Below are positions 47,030 through 59,240 of a DNA stretch of 64,000 bases, in pieces. Made by a program: the position numbers and the translations under genes. Source of the DNA: Sipunculus nudus. Its lineage: Eukaryota > Annelida > Sipuncula > Golfingiida > Sipunculidae. The stretch lies in NCBI GenBank assembly GCA_026874595.1, contig CM049307.1, forward strand, positions 43,776,362 through 43,840,361. Direction: 5' to 3'. The notes beneath the pieces are model-generated. The model did no database searches, was not told the DNA's origin, and saw only the letters and a program-made list of their open reading frames with translations. How positions within the stretch are numbered: position 1 is the stretch's first letter; every line of letters starts with the position of its first letter.

Positions 47030-49200
47030 ACAGTCAACTACTTCTTCCAATATAAAGGTGGATAGAATGGTAAAATGGAAATCAGCACACCAGAAGTTTG
47101 TGTTAAATCATTTGTTGTATTGTATGACAATGTGAGTTTATTTGATAACCTGAACTTATACTCATTGTTGCCATGGTTCATAAAGCTTATAGGCGGTTGA
47201 CCATGGTTGTTGACCTTCACCCTCTCCCTAAAAAAAATTTTCTGACACTTTTGCAAGTCTGTCTCTGACACTGATATCTGCTAAAATGCTCATCTGTTAA
47301 GATATTTCGCAGACTTCTTTGTATACGGGGAATTATGACATGGCAGTAACATGCATTTTTTTGCATTATATTCCCCTGTTTTTAGAATCTCTTCCTCTGA
47401 AAAAATATTATGTGTTTTGTTACTGTGTGCCTTTGGCAATTGTGATATTGTTATGCAATTTTAATAAATAGCTCACTTTTTGTAATAGAAAATTTTGTAA
47501 CATTGTTTCTCATAGGAAGTGTAATATTTGATGTTTAGTTATATAACACCTATTGTTTTGTTAAATCATCATATATTCTTGCTTATGTACATGATGTATA
47601 TCTTTTGTATTTGTGAATGGTATGTTGTTGAACTGACATTTTAAAGCATATAGCTATTATCGTGAATGAAAAAAAAAATATATATAAAAATAAAAAAAGC
47701 AACAAGGTGTAATAACAGATAAATGTTATTGGTAGACACTTTTTGAAGATGAAAAAATTTGTTTTGATGGCTTTGGTCTTGCATGCTGATATTTAACTAT
47801 AAGTGTTGTATTTTTTTGTGGGGGACTGTATGCAGATTCTGCTTGCATTACATAAGTTATGTCCCTTGAATTTGGAATAGATGATAGGATCAATAGAGCT
47901 TGTAAGGCATGAGAACTTTCAGAACATTTCCTATATTTTAGAACTAATATTTAAGGAATTTTCAGGAAAATTTTACCTCAGTCACTCTTATTCTTATATA
48001 TATACCGGTATATATAACTGACTGGGAACTCCCATATGTTTAAGGAAATATCTTTTCTGTCCTCTTTCATGCCTGCTATATGAGTACGCTGAGGTAAATC
48101 CCACATGTTAAACCACCTCCACTCAAACTTTGTTTTCCCAGTATTAATGTTCACAAATGCATTAATTTTGAAAATACATATAGATTAAAAATGATTTTCT
48201 TTTTCTTCATCTTCTTCTGCAAGAAAATTTTAGAAAGTAAAAATCAGAAATGTTATTATTAGTGCAGCATGTATTTTTGGCTTGAAACTGAGTCATCAGC
48301 ATGCGGGACCCACACATAAAGGAGGAGGCTTACCGCATAAAGTTTGGTCCCCGCAAGGACAAGAAAATCTGCATGTGTGGAAAAGCACCTTAAACAAGCA
48401 AAAATTGGTCTCGTTTATCTTTCAGTCTCACGGATGTTTCATGATATTGAATGGTAGAGACAGTCTCATTCAAGTTCATTTTGTATATATTATAACTATT
48501 CAGTAAGGGCAGCAGGGTAACATGAATTTTCAGTTAAGAAAGAGAAAACATGAACTGTCCATGTGGCCTTTTTACTTGTACTGTATATATCACATTTACA
48601 CAATTTGTCAGTAGTTAAAAACTATGGAAAATAAAGGTATATACCTAAGATAATGAATTTATCATGATTGGCTTTACCTGTTGAATTATGCATCTTTGAC
48701 CACTGAAATTAAGCTATGTGGTGGCGTATGAGATTGATGTTTTATCTTTACAGACATCGTCATCCGTAGCATGTTTCACTTTATTAAAAGTAATTCCTTT
48801 TACAGAAAAAATACAACTTTAAGTATCCATGGTCAATGCCGTAAGCGTTAGGGGGCATTTTTTTTTTTTTTTTTTTTGCAATAAAGTTCATAAATGTACA
48901 TAGTAGTCTTAATAGTAGACTCCTGAATTAAAGATAGTGATCCACCTTTATTAAAGCCAAGGTTGATGAGAACATTTTATTTCTAGAATTCATCATGTAG
49001 TGAATAGGAACAAAATATACATACATTTGGATAATAAAAATCTTTTTAACTTTCTTGGTTTTTGGATGATTAAATAGGAAAATACGTATTAGGTAACATA
49101 GATTGAAGGTGTTGATAGGAAGGCAGGTAATTTAATCAGGTAGGCTGGTTTATGTGTAGATTAGGCAAGTAGGCCTATATTTAAAGAATACTTAATAGGT
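47030..49200. other. Downstream flank, nothing certain
   Basis: AT-rich sequence without a gene. An AATAAA hexamer at about 47463 is a candidate polyadenylation signal if the 3' UTR runs through the minisatellite. A T run lies at about 48859-48878. No repeat ends were recognised. Confidence 0.4.
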
Positions 49201-49239
49201 ATATGTTATATGTAGAGGAAGATGGCTTCGGCAGGATGG

Positions 49240-49680
49240 CATGCCGTTTGATGCACAAATACATGTTCATATCGGGCGAAGATAAGAATCTGCATGGGAG
49301 GATCCAGAATAATTCCTGGATGAATGAAAATTCCTATTCTTCCCGGGGGAAATATCAAGAAATGGTATGGATCGATTCTTGTTCTTTCAGAGAAGATGTC
49401 GGGGGAAGAATGAGAATCTAAGAGAGTCCAGAATCTTCCCGGGAAGAATGAGAATTCCCATTCTTCCCGAGGGAAATGAGAATCAAGAGATGCTGTATGT
49501 AAAATAATTTCTGTTCTTCCCTGGGGAAAATATGACAATTCTCATTGTTCCCGGGATAAATGAGAATTCCTGTCTCTCCTGGGAGTATTAAGAATTCTAT
49601 CTTCTTCCCGAGAAAGATTGGAATTTAGAGATGAGAATTCTCATTTATCCAGGGAAACCAGGAATTATTTCATGCCAACC
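49240..49680. repeat. Degenerate GAGAATTC/CTTCCCGGGA repeat
   Basis: Loose repeats of AATGAGAATTCCCATTCTTC and CCGGGGGAAAT-type words in alternating orientation, so that GAATTC and CCCGGG dyads recur about every 30-60 bp. It is not coding. Confidence 0.6.
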
Positions 49681-49965
49681 TTTAATTCATATTTTTAACA
49701 TTTAAAAGAAATTCTATGTTCATCAAAATTTGATCTTTCTTTTACATTAATCTTGAACTTTTCATTTGGTTATGAAAATGAAGCTTCACCAAAAAATAAA
49801 TAATGATAATATAAAATAAGGCACGATGTTCAGATTATTATTTTAATTTTACAATGACACGTGCTGTTCAGGTCCTTATTAAAGCGCTTTTTTAGTCATT
49901 TGTCCTAGGAAAACAGGAGTAATTTCATACTATCAATTAAATCCACTTTTCCCCAGGAAAGGTTT
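49681..49965. other. Intergenic, nothing recognised
   Basis: AT-rich sequence preceding the family G element. No feature was seen. Confidence 0.4.
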
Positions 49966-50035
49966 TTAGCTCAGCTGACTGAAAGTCATCTGAGCTATAG
50001 CGATCACTCTTTGTCCGTCGTCCGTCTGTCCGTCC

Positions 50036-51672
50036 GTTAACCAGGCACAAATCGTAACCGCTGGACCTAGAACCTTGTAACTTGGGATTCTGAGAGGTCC
50101 ATGAAAAATCTCCTTGGAAACCAGAAATTAGGTCTCTGTTACCCATATCCTTCGAGCTATGGGGCCCCAAAGTACCCCCCAGAAAAGTCAAAAATTTCAT
50201 ACAAAAAAACTTCAATATCTCATTAACTACTTGACTGATGGTCATGATTTTTGGCATACATATTGATCATGAGATGTTCCATAAGTTCCTGCAGACTGGT
50301 GGCGCCACCTGTATTTTTCGATTTTTTACAAATTTTTTTCTCTTTTTTTGAGACCTTTAAAAATGTGAACATCTGTTAACAAGGCACAAATCGTAAAGAC
50401 TTGACCTAGAATCTTAATTCTTGAAACACTGAGAGGTCCATGAAAAATCTCCTTGAAAACCAGAAATTAGGTCTCTGTTACCCATATCCTTCGAGCTATG
50501 GGGCCCCAAAGTACCCCCCAGAATAGTAAAAAATTTCATACAAAAACTTCAATATCTCAATAACTACATCACTGATGGTCATGATTTTTGGCATACATAT
50601 TGATCATGAGATGTTCCATAAGTTTCTGCAGACTGGTGGCGCCACCTGTATTTTTCGATTTTTTTACGATTTTTTCCTCTAGTTTTGAGACGTTTAAAGA
50701 TGCTGTCATCTGTTAACGTGGCACAAATCTTAACCGCTGGACCTAGAATCTTCATTCTCGTCACACTGAGAGACCTATTAAAAGTCTCCATGGAAACCAT
50801 AAATTAGATCTCTGTTACCCATATCCTTTGAGCTATGGGGCCCGAAAGTACCCCCCCAGAAAAGTCAAAAATTTCATACAAAAACTTCAATATCTCATTA
50901 ACTACTTTACTGATGGTCATGATTTTTGGCATACGTATTGATCATGAGATGTTCCATCACTTCCTGCAGACTGGTGGCGCCACCTGTATTTTTCGATTTT
51001 TTACGAATTGTTTTCTCTATTTTTGAGACCTTTAAAATGTGAACAGCTGTTAACAGGGCCCAAATCATAAAGACTGGACCTAGAATCTTCATTCTTGACA
51101 CACTGAGAGGTCCATGAAAAGTCTCCATGGAAACCTGAAATTAGGTCTCTGTTACCCATATTCTTTAAGCTGTATGGCTCCAAATTACCCCCCAGAATAA
51201 TGGAAAATTTGATACAAAAACTGCAGTATCTCAATAACTACAAAACTGATGGTCATGATTTTCGGCATACATATTGATCATGACCTGTTCCATCAGTTTC
51301 TGCAGACTGGATGCGCCACCTCTATTTTTTTCAAATTTTTACAATTTTTTTCTCTTTTTTTTGATACCTTAAAAGATGTGGTTATCTGTCAACAGGGTAC
51401 AAATCGCAACAACTGGACCTAGAATCTTCATTCTTGTCATGCAAGGAGGCCCATGAAAAGTGCCTGTGGAAACTTAAAATTAGGTCTCTGTTACCCATAT
51501 CCTTCAAGCTATAGGACTCCAAAGTATCCCTCAGAATAATGGACAATTACATACAAAAGCTGAAGTATCTGAACAACTAATGCGGAGATCACCATGATTC
51601 TTTGCTTGGATATTGATCATTAAGTGTTTTTATTAGTTTCTGCAGACTGGTGGAGCCACCTGTATTTTTGTA
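50036..51672 (+). repeat. ~338-bp tandem units inside family G, five copies
   Basis: Units are marked by GGCACAAATCGTAA at about 50043 and its relatives at about 50382, 50720, 51056 and 51396. Each has CATATCCTTCGAGCTATGGG and CAGACTGGTGGCGCCACCTG. Divergence rises toward the 3' side; the last unit has GTGGAGCCACC. Confidence 0.88.
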
Positions 51673-52737
51673 CCCGCCAAAACGAAGTTTTGCGGATACT
51701 ATGTTTTTGACCGGGTTCCTCCGCCGTTGCTGCGTTCGTTTCCAGAGAGCTTCTCTGGGACTTGATTTTATGAGCTTTCCAAGCTCATATCTCGGGAACA
51801 GTTTGACTGATCAGGAAATAAAATTTATACAAATGTAGCCCTTGGATAGCTCTATAACATACACAAAAAATGGTGGCGCCACCTGTAACCATGTTTGCAC
51901 AGTGTCCATCTGTTCATCTGCCTTTGGTTAAAATCACTCATATCTCTGCAGTGAATTGACTAATTCACCTGAAATTTGGCATGCGTATACATCTTGGATA
52001 GCTTTCTTGATTTTATGACAGGTAGCGCCACGTACTTTCTCGTTCTCGCTGATGACATCCAAGCTCATATCTCGGGAACCGTTTGAACAATTGGGCCAAA
52101 ATTTTGCATGTGTATAGATCTCACATAGGTCTTTATCATACACAAAACTGGAGGGGCCACCTGCAACCATTTTTGCACAGGTCTGTCTGTTTGTCTGCCG
52201 TGGCCTAAAATAACTCATTTCTCTGTAGTGGTTTGACATATCTGCCTAAAATTTTGCAGTTTTATACATCCTGGACAGCTTTCTTGATTTTATGACAGGT
52301 GGCGCCACCTTTATTCTAGTTAACGCTGCACACCTCCAAGCTAATATCTCAGGAACCATTTGACCGATTGGGCCAAAATTGTGCTTGTGTTTAGATCTCA
52401 CATAGGTCTTTATCATACATAAAACTGGAGGGGCCATCTGCAACCATTTTTGCACAGCGTCTTGTCTGTTTGTCTGCCGTGGGCTAAAATCACTCAAATC
52501 CATGTAGTGGTTTGACTTTTCTGCCTAAAATTTTGCATATGTATACAACTTGGACAGCTTTCTGGATTTGTGGTAGGTGGCACAACCTACATACACATTT
52601 AGGCTGCAGACATCCATGCTAATATTCAACATACCTCATTCTGTTTCCCCTTGCCACTCAATCCATGCCTCACTTCACCCATTCCACTCTGATTTTGGCG
52701 GATACACGTAGTCACTTGTCGGCTACCCGTATTCTAG
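51673..52737 (+). mobile_element. Helitron H1, complete copy nested in family G
   Basis: 5' CCCGCCAAAACGAAGTTTTG (first T changed to C), 3' hairpin GTAGTCACTTGTCGGCTAC, then CTAG at 52734-52737 before T. Internal units carry GGTGGCGCCACC. It lies inside the T-rich end of a 338-bp unit. The (CCG)n seen in other copies is reduced to CCGCCGTTGCTGCG. Confidence 0.82.
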
Positions 52738-53167
52738 TTTTTAAAGTTTACACATTTTTTCTCTATTTTTCAGATATATAAATACAGACTAAATCTTGGC
52801 CTGTTGGTTAATCTGTTTGATGCTTCAGTTGAATGGGTATCTACCATTCTGATGATAAAATTTCCTTTTGTGAATCTCTTCCCAGTCAGCTGAGCGTCAT
52901 GACCCATGGGTCACTTGTTAGGTATATATGTCGCACGCCATCTTCCGATCAGACCCAATATCCGATCATGATCTGCCGATGCATGCTAACAGCTTTTAAT
53001 TTAAAAAAAAACAAGAAAGAATAAAAAGATCAAATAAATGTCTAATTTTTATCCCCGATTAATATCATTTGTATATTTGACTGATTCCCCGCTCAGCACA
53101 TATTTCAGATCAACTGAGGTATTTATAAAAGAAAGGAACCGTAAATTTGAGAGGGAGAGAGATAACT

Positions 53168-55576
53168 AGTGGCCCATGGGTCATGACGCTCAGCTGAAAA
53201 CCAGGGAAAATTTAACAAAGGGCAATATGACTAACAGAGTGGTGTCCAAATTAAAAATGCTTAAAAATTAGAAAAAAAAAATCCAGATGGCGCTACCAGT
53301 CTACAGAAACAGATGAAACACTCCTTGATCAATATGCAGGCAGAAATTCATGGTTATTAATGCATCAGTTATTCAGATACTAGAGCTTTTGTATCATTAT
53401 TTTTAATTATTCTGGGGGGAGGGGTATATATGAGCCTTAATAGCTGAAGGATATGAGTAACAGAGACATAATTTCAAGTTTCCATGAAAACTTTTCATGG
53501 ACATTGCTGGATGTGAAGTTAGAAGATTCAAGGTCAAACAGAGACGATTTCTGACCTGTCAAAAGATGACTGCTTTATTTGAAGGTCTAGATTGAGAAAA
53601 ATTAAAAAAAATACAGGTGGCGCCACCAGTACCAGGAACTGATGTAACACTCCATGATCGATATGCATGCAAAGAATCGTAGCAATCAATGCATTAGTTA
53701 TTCAAATACAGGAGCTTTGTATCACATTGTTAATTATTCTTGGGGGTACAAACGAGTCCTATAGCTCGGAGGATATGGGTAACAGAGACCTAATTTCAGG
53801 TTTCCATGAAGATTTTTGTGGACCTCTTAAGATGATAAATTAGAAGATTCTAGGTCAAACTATGACTATTTGTGCCCTGTTAACAGATGATGCTCTATTT
53901 GAATATCTCAAAAATAAAGAAAAAATGAGTGAACATTCGAAACAAGTGGCCCATGGGCCACGACGCTCAGCTAATTTTGACTGGGTGCTCATGTTTTGTA
54001 TTTATGTTATATATTGTCTATGATAGTCTATGGCTAAAGTTGCAGTGTTGAAAAAAATCGACAGAAAATAAAAATGTCAGGATTCAAAGGGGACTGCCGA
54101 GGATCCCCCCGGATTTCACAATAGAGGGTACAAGAAAAATAGGTACAATTTGTACCCTGTCTGTCTGGAATATAGGTCACCATGATCCAATTTCAGGTTT
54201 CTAAGGAGAATTGCCAAGGATTTCCTTGAATGTCATGTTAGAAGAGTCTAGGTCTAATGGATAAAATTTGTGCCTTGTCTGTCTGGGTGCGCAAAACCGT
54301 TTTTCAGCCCAAAGGTCGCACAATATAGGTCATCATGACCTAATTTCAGGTTTCCGAGGACACTTGGCTGGGATCTCCCTAAATTTTATGTTAAAAGATT
54401 CTAGGCCGAATGGATACAAATTGTGCCCTCTCTGACTGTCTGGGTGTTTATATGACATTTTTTCTGATAGGCTGCAAAATATAGTGCATGATGACCTAAT
54501 TTTAATTTTCCAAGGACACTGGCCAGGAACGTCTCTGAATGTTACATTAGAAGATTCTAGGCCTAACATATACAATGTGTGTCCTGGCTGACTGTCTGGT
54601 ATCTTATATGACTTCTTTTCCTAAAGATTGCAAAATATAGGTCATGGTGACCTAATTTCAGTTTTCCACAGACATTTGCTAAGGACGTCTTAGAATATTA
54701 CAGTATAGAAGATTCTAGGCTTAACAAATACAATGTGTGCCCCGCCTGACTTTCTGGGTGCTTAAATCCTGTTTCAGCCTGTAGGTAACAAAGTGTAGGT
54801 CACCATGGTCTAATTTCAGATTCCCAAGGAGATTTGCTTTATACCTCCAAGGATGTTGCATTAGAAGATTCTAGGCCTAAAAGATAGGATTTGTGCCCAT
54901 CTGACATTCAGGAGGGTCAAAATCAGATTTTTGTCTTGTAGGTCAAAATGTAGGTCAATATAACCTAATTTCAGGTTTCCAAGGCCTAGGAAATTGTGTA
55001 AAAAGATTCTAGGCTTAACAGAACTATATGATTTGTCACCATCTGACATCCAGTGTGTTCATGCGACATCTTTTTCCTATAAGTAACAGAATATAGGTCA
55101 CTTTTACCCAATTTCAGGTTTCAAAGGACATTTGCCTAGGAACTTCCTTAATGTCATGTTATAGCATTTTAGGCCTATGTATACTATTTGTGCCCCATAT
55201 GACTGTCTGAGTGTTCACAATCATGTTTTCGGCCCATAGGTCACAAAATACAAGTCACCATGACCCAGTTTAAGGTACTAGGAGATTTGCCCAGAAAGTC
55301 CAAGGATATTGAGTTGAAGATTCTAGGCCTCACATATAGGATTTGTCCCCATCTGACATTCAGGGTGCTCAAAATCATGTTTTCAGCCTGAAGGTCACAA
55401 AATATAGGTCACCATGACCTCATTTCAGGTTTCCAAGGAGATTTGCCCAGGACCTCCCTGGGTATCAAGTTAGAAGATTCCAGGTCCAGCGGTTACGATT
55501 TGTGCCCTGTTAAGGGACGACGGACGAAGAGTGATAGCTATAGTTTAGATAAATTTCAGTCAGCTGACTTAAAAAG
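53168..55576 (-). mobile_element. Family G element(s), reverse orientation
   Basis: Read on the minus strand, it starts at 55576 (TTTTTAAGTCAGCTGACTGA, with GTCCGTCGTCCCTTAACAGG downstream). It has two 3' ends: AGCTGAGCGTCGTGGCCC at about 53945-53973 and CAGCTGAGCGTCATGACCC at about 53168-53198. So one complete copy is joined to, or holds, a second truncated one. It contains GGTGGCGCCACC near 53619. Confidence 0.65.
54240..55500 (-). repeat. ~155-bp tandem units inside reverse family G
   Basis: The word AGAAGATTCTAGGCCTAACA or variants recurs at about 54243, 54402, 54551, 54708, 54863, 55003, 55162, 55317 and 55474. Each is followed by TTTGTGCCC and CATGACCTAATTTCAGGTTT. This core differs from the 338-bp core of the forward copy. 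Confidence 0.85.
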
Positions 55577-57838
55577 GCGATGGGTTATCTTTATTTTGCA
55601 GTTCTGTGTCGTCTGCATGAGCGGTGAATGGGTTGGGGTACCTAACCGTGTGACAGAGCTGGTCTTATCCGCAAGCTGCATGGGTGGAGTTATCCATATA
55701 CGTGTCAGAGGGGGGTGGTTTCTTTTAGGGCCGGGGTATGTGTCCAAGGGATGGTTTCCTTGGTTATATAAAAATCCGCCAATCCCATTGTAAGTCACCA
55801 GTCACAATATTGACCTAGACTAACATGTTAAATATTTACTTCTGTGTTGAAGATAATCTTCATATGGTTAGATGTTGTATTATATGTAGAACGTATATAG
55901 AAAAGTGAAATGTTAAAAACCTGCAAAGGTTCTGCACCGTGTACATTGATTTTATTATTTGTTTAAATATATTTAAATCAATTTAAGTTTATGTGTTCTT
56001 TTTAGATAACAAACGTAAATAAAATATTATCAATACCAGTAAAGGAACATCCAGAGATTGGTTTGTGAAAAGTTGATACTGTTGATCGGTTACTGGGCCT
56101 GGCCCATCTTAAGATGCATGGGACTGAACCAATAAACGACATATCAAAATATTATCAATATCAGTAAATGAACATCGGATGGGTCCTATTCCAAGATGAC
56201 ATTGTTGATCGGTTATTGGGCCTGACCTATATTATAAGATGGTCTGAACAAAGAACCGATTTCGGTAATCGGGTCTAACCTGTCTCGACATTTCCAAACC
56301 TGATTCTTTGACATGCATTCTTGATCGGTTGTTGGGCAGCCCATCTTAAGATGGGTCTGAACCAATAACCGACATCGGTTATTAGGTCAGACCCAGCTAA
56401 GGATAGGCCAGATCGGAACATGGCGCGCATCATATACACAGACTCCTGACGTATATACCTGTGACACGTATATATAGATTACTCATCTAATGTGTATGTG
56501 CGTTTATATTTTGAAAAAAAAAATAGTCTGATAAGATTTATTCTGGATTTACACGTCAGGTGCCTTTTGGTGCATGTGTAGCCAATGAAGGATACTATAA
56601 GGTAACGATGTACACGGTATACATACATGCAGTGCCGGACTAACCTAGTTATATAAGTGGCAGGTGCTACAGGCTCCGCGGTTTACTTTGCCCCGCGCTG
56701 TATACGGAGTTTCCACCCAAAAACGCCAAAAGGCTCGTGATATCTCAGTGGTAAATGTACCAGTTCCATTGATATTTCTGATGGTGTAACATTTGGGTAA
56801 ATGTCACATATTATTGCACATTTTAGTGTTACATGTAATTAAAAGCGTCAATTTGACTTCCATATGAGTGGTATATAGTATGCATATTTCCTTATGTTAA
56901 TACAGTATGCATATTTCAACCATATATATATATATATATATGTGATTTTGGTTACACCTCAAAACTTATTACCTGATCAGTATTCTTCATAAATAACCTA
57001 GAAACAGGCATCACATTTACTCAAAAGTAGCTCTTATACTATATGGCAATGTCTGTGCATAAGAGACAGATCATATAGTAAGACTGAATTTTGCATCATG
57101 CTTAAGTATATAGAAAATTAAAAATACAAATTTAAAACATACATAAAGAATTTTCAAATACTCCCTTATAAAGAACACACTCAAACTTGACCTTTATTCT
57201 AATAACATTAAATTACTTTATTATAAAGAAAATATACTGGTAAGAAATTCAGGAAAAAAAATAAGCAGTTACGGATTACTGTTCTCGCACTGTTTCAGCA
57301 CACTTGATAAACTGAATGACATTAGGAAAGACTTTTTTTCCAAACTGCGGTATGAAGGTCAAGTTAACGGCCAGGGTACGTTACATTTCGATTGAACATA
57401 AAAGATATTTACATGCGCAAATTATAATAAGTTCATGTTTATTGCTAATTCATGAGCAGTTTTTACTGCTTAGAATCAAGGGCAAACATCTAAACAAAGA
57501 CTATATAAAAGGTATACAACTTAATTAAGTGCCCCTTTATATAAGATATGCCACAGGCGGCTGAGGCCCCCTCTTACTTGTTATGTGAACAGTTTATGTA
57601 GGCCTAGTATACTTTCTGTTTTATGGAACTAATGACCGAGGTACAAGAACTGAAGCAACTTTATGATGAAAACGTATAGTAATTCATAATTCGCCATGTT
57701 AAAGGCCTCATGTTGGTATACGTCTGAGTAATCACCACCAGAGGTCACTTAGAATAGCTGTGAAAAAGCGATATCTGGTGTAGTTTGACCTCTTGTTCCT
57801 GGTATCGCTCACGTACACGTGCAACCACATCGTATGAA
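55577..57838. other. Intergenic, dispersed repeats only
   Basis: 55980-56410 repeats short words around ACCAATAACCGACATCGG and GATCGGTTATTGGGCC in alternating orientation. 56860-57060 matches 62400-62560 in inverse orientation (CAGTATTCTTCATAAATAAC). 57640-57838 is similar to the sequence before the third tRNA gene. No protein gene was found. Confidence 0.5.
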
Positions 57839-57910
57839 TCCGTGTTAGTATAGTGGTGAGTATCCCCGCCTGTCACGCGGGAGACCGGGGTTCGATTCCC
57901 CGACACGGAG
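57839..57910 (+). tRNA. tRNA-Asp (GTC)
   Basis: The same 72-nt sequence as at 4171, anticodon GTC at 57872-57874. A TTTTCTTTTTT run about 12 nt downstream is a good pol III terminator. The upstream 200 bp partly resembles that of the copy at 60578, so the two arose by local duplication. Confidence 0.97.
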
Positions 57911-58184
57911 ACGTTGAATTTTCTTTTTTCCTTCTCACATTACCTCCTTTAATGTTACGTCCTTTTTAGAAATAACACACATGTAACTTTGTTCCGGCTG
58001 GGAAGACCCAGTTGGGCAACTGTGTTTTCATTTATTGGCATGGACACAGACTAACTACTGCAGAAGCTGAGGCCATATTATTATCAACGTTTCTTCATGG
58101 CAATATGTGGGCCTCAATCAGTATATCGTTACTTGTGATAACCGTGTTTCTTATAGTTTAGTACCAACGCCTCGCAAGTCGATG

Positions 58185-58213
58185 TCCGTGCAGTGGTGAA
58201 TATCTTCGCCTGT
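58185..58213 (+). pseudogene. Truncated tRNA-Asp pseudogene
   Basis: TCCGTG then CAGTGGTGAATATCTTCGCC and TGT match the first half of the tRNA-Asp gene, with the TTAGTATA segment lost and two base changes. Sequence after the anticodon position diverges, so it cannot fold as a tRNA. Confidence 0.7.
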
Positions 58214-58317
58214 TTATATAGTGTTACATTAATTAACTGCTGACATATTTTGCTTCCTGTGGAATATCTGTCTACCTGTGGAATGATACAAAGAGTGATG
58301 AAAACATAGTTGACGTA

Positions 58318-58726
58318 TACTGTGGATGGCTTCATATTCACGAGCTTAAAATTTCGCGATATTCACAGTTTCAATATTTCGCGAGGGTTATATTTTCGCG
58401 TTCTCGCCATATGAAAATCCTACACAAACTAAAGCATAATTATATTGATTAATTATATAAAATAATAATATTAATAATTAGACAAATGGACATCAAAAGA
58501 GTTAAATCATTGTTCATTCATCCAAGATAATTTTAAAAGTTTGTGATCATTTATTATAGCAACATCTGAACATACAAGATCTTATTATTTTATGTTAAAT
58601 ATCAATGATTTAGCTTTCGACTTGCTTTCGGCGATGGAACTCTTATTCACAAAGGTTTTATTTTCGCGTTAATTCCCCTTTCGCGAATATCGCGAATTTG
58701 AACCCTCGCGAACAAATAGGCAACCA

Positions 58727-58729
<3 letters not shown>
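58318..58729. mobile_element. M1-family MITE, second copy
   Basis: Left end TACTGTGGATGGCTTCATAT, right end TAGGCAACCAGTA. Inner arms TTTCGCGATATTC and GAATATCGCGAA mirror each other, as in the 3161 copy. It is 412 bp with no transposase, and a (TA)n run follows at the right border. Confidence 0.65.

Positions 58730-58790
<61 letters not shown>
58730..58790. repeat. (TA)n microsatellite
   Basis: About 60 bp of pure TA directly after the MITE's right end. TA target sites and TA repeats coincide here. Confidence 0.95.
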
Positions 58791-58792
<2 letters not shown>

Positions 58793-59023
58793 GGATGTTT
58801 GTAGGTCATTGTATCCAGGATTATCAAGCTTTATATCTTTTGAATAATATAGAAGAGAGTATATAGGCCTCATTGAAGTAGGCCTACGTACACAGGCACC
58901 CGACCCTTAAAACTAAATAACACGTGTTTATATATTATTAGTCACTCAGTCGATGTGTACATATTGTTTATATTTGAAGAAGAAAAAAAAACTGTTGATA
59001 AGATTTATTCTGGAAATACCTTC

Positions 59024-59240
59024 AGGGACGGATCCAGGATTTAGGAAAAGGGGGGGGGGGGTCCAACCCAGGAGGACAAATGAAAACCCTAAAAAAAAGG
59101 TCCTCAGGTCTGAAAAAGGGGAGTCCAGGCGGCAAAATTTTGTCTGAAGCCCTTAAAAAACGTTGTTCCTGATAAAAAAAAGGGGGGGGGGGGTCCGGAC
59201 CCCCTGGACCCCCCCCCCCCTTCCCCCCTTTGGATCCGCT
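59024..59240. mobile_element. CGGATCC-ended MITE, second copy
   Basis: Begins CAGGGACGGATCCAGG and ends TTTGGATCCGCTTCTA. Poly-G and poly-C arms follow the ends, and the centre has an inverted GGGGTCCGGACCCC. Related to 4895-5140. CAGGG suggests hAT ancestry, but no clear 8-bp duplication is visible. Confidence 0.6.

Larger units (their letters stand above)
49966..52917 (+). mobile_element. Family G element, complete copy with nested Helitron
   Basis: Starts TAGCTCAGCTGACT with hairpin partner GTCATCTGAGCTA, then GTCCGTCGTCCGTCTGTCC. Ends CAGCTGAGCGTCATGACCC, then ATGGGTCACTTG before TT. The body is five tandem units of about 338 bp. Helitron H1 is inserted at 51673-52737. There is no protein-coding content. 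Confidence 0.72.

Noticed and set aside
44790-47065. Frames with repeats of RSVVTPAVSLAQT as a repeat protein
   Set aside because: The 39-bp unit length keeps frames open by arithmetic. Stops and frame slips interrupt every run, and there is no plausible start or signal.
26856-52503. Minus-strand frames such as MVAGGATSF... and HLCKKIF... in H1 copies
   Set aside because: They recur only because the H1 unit recurs. They are broken differently in each copy and match no protein family I know.
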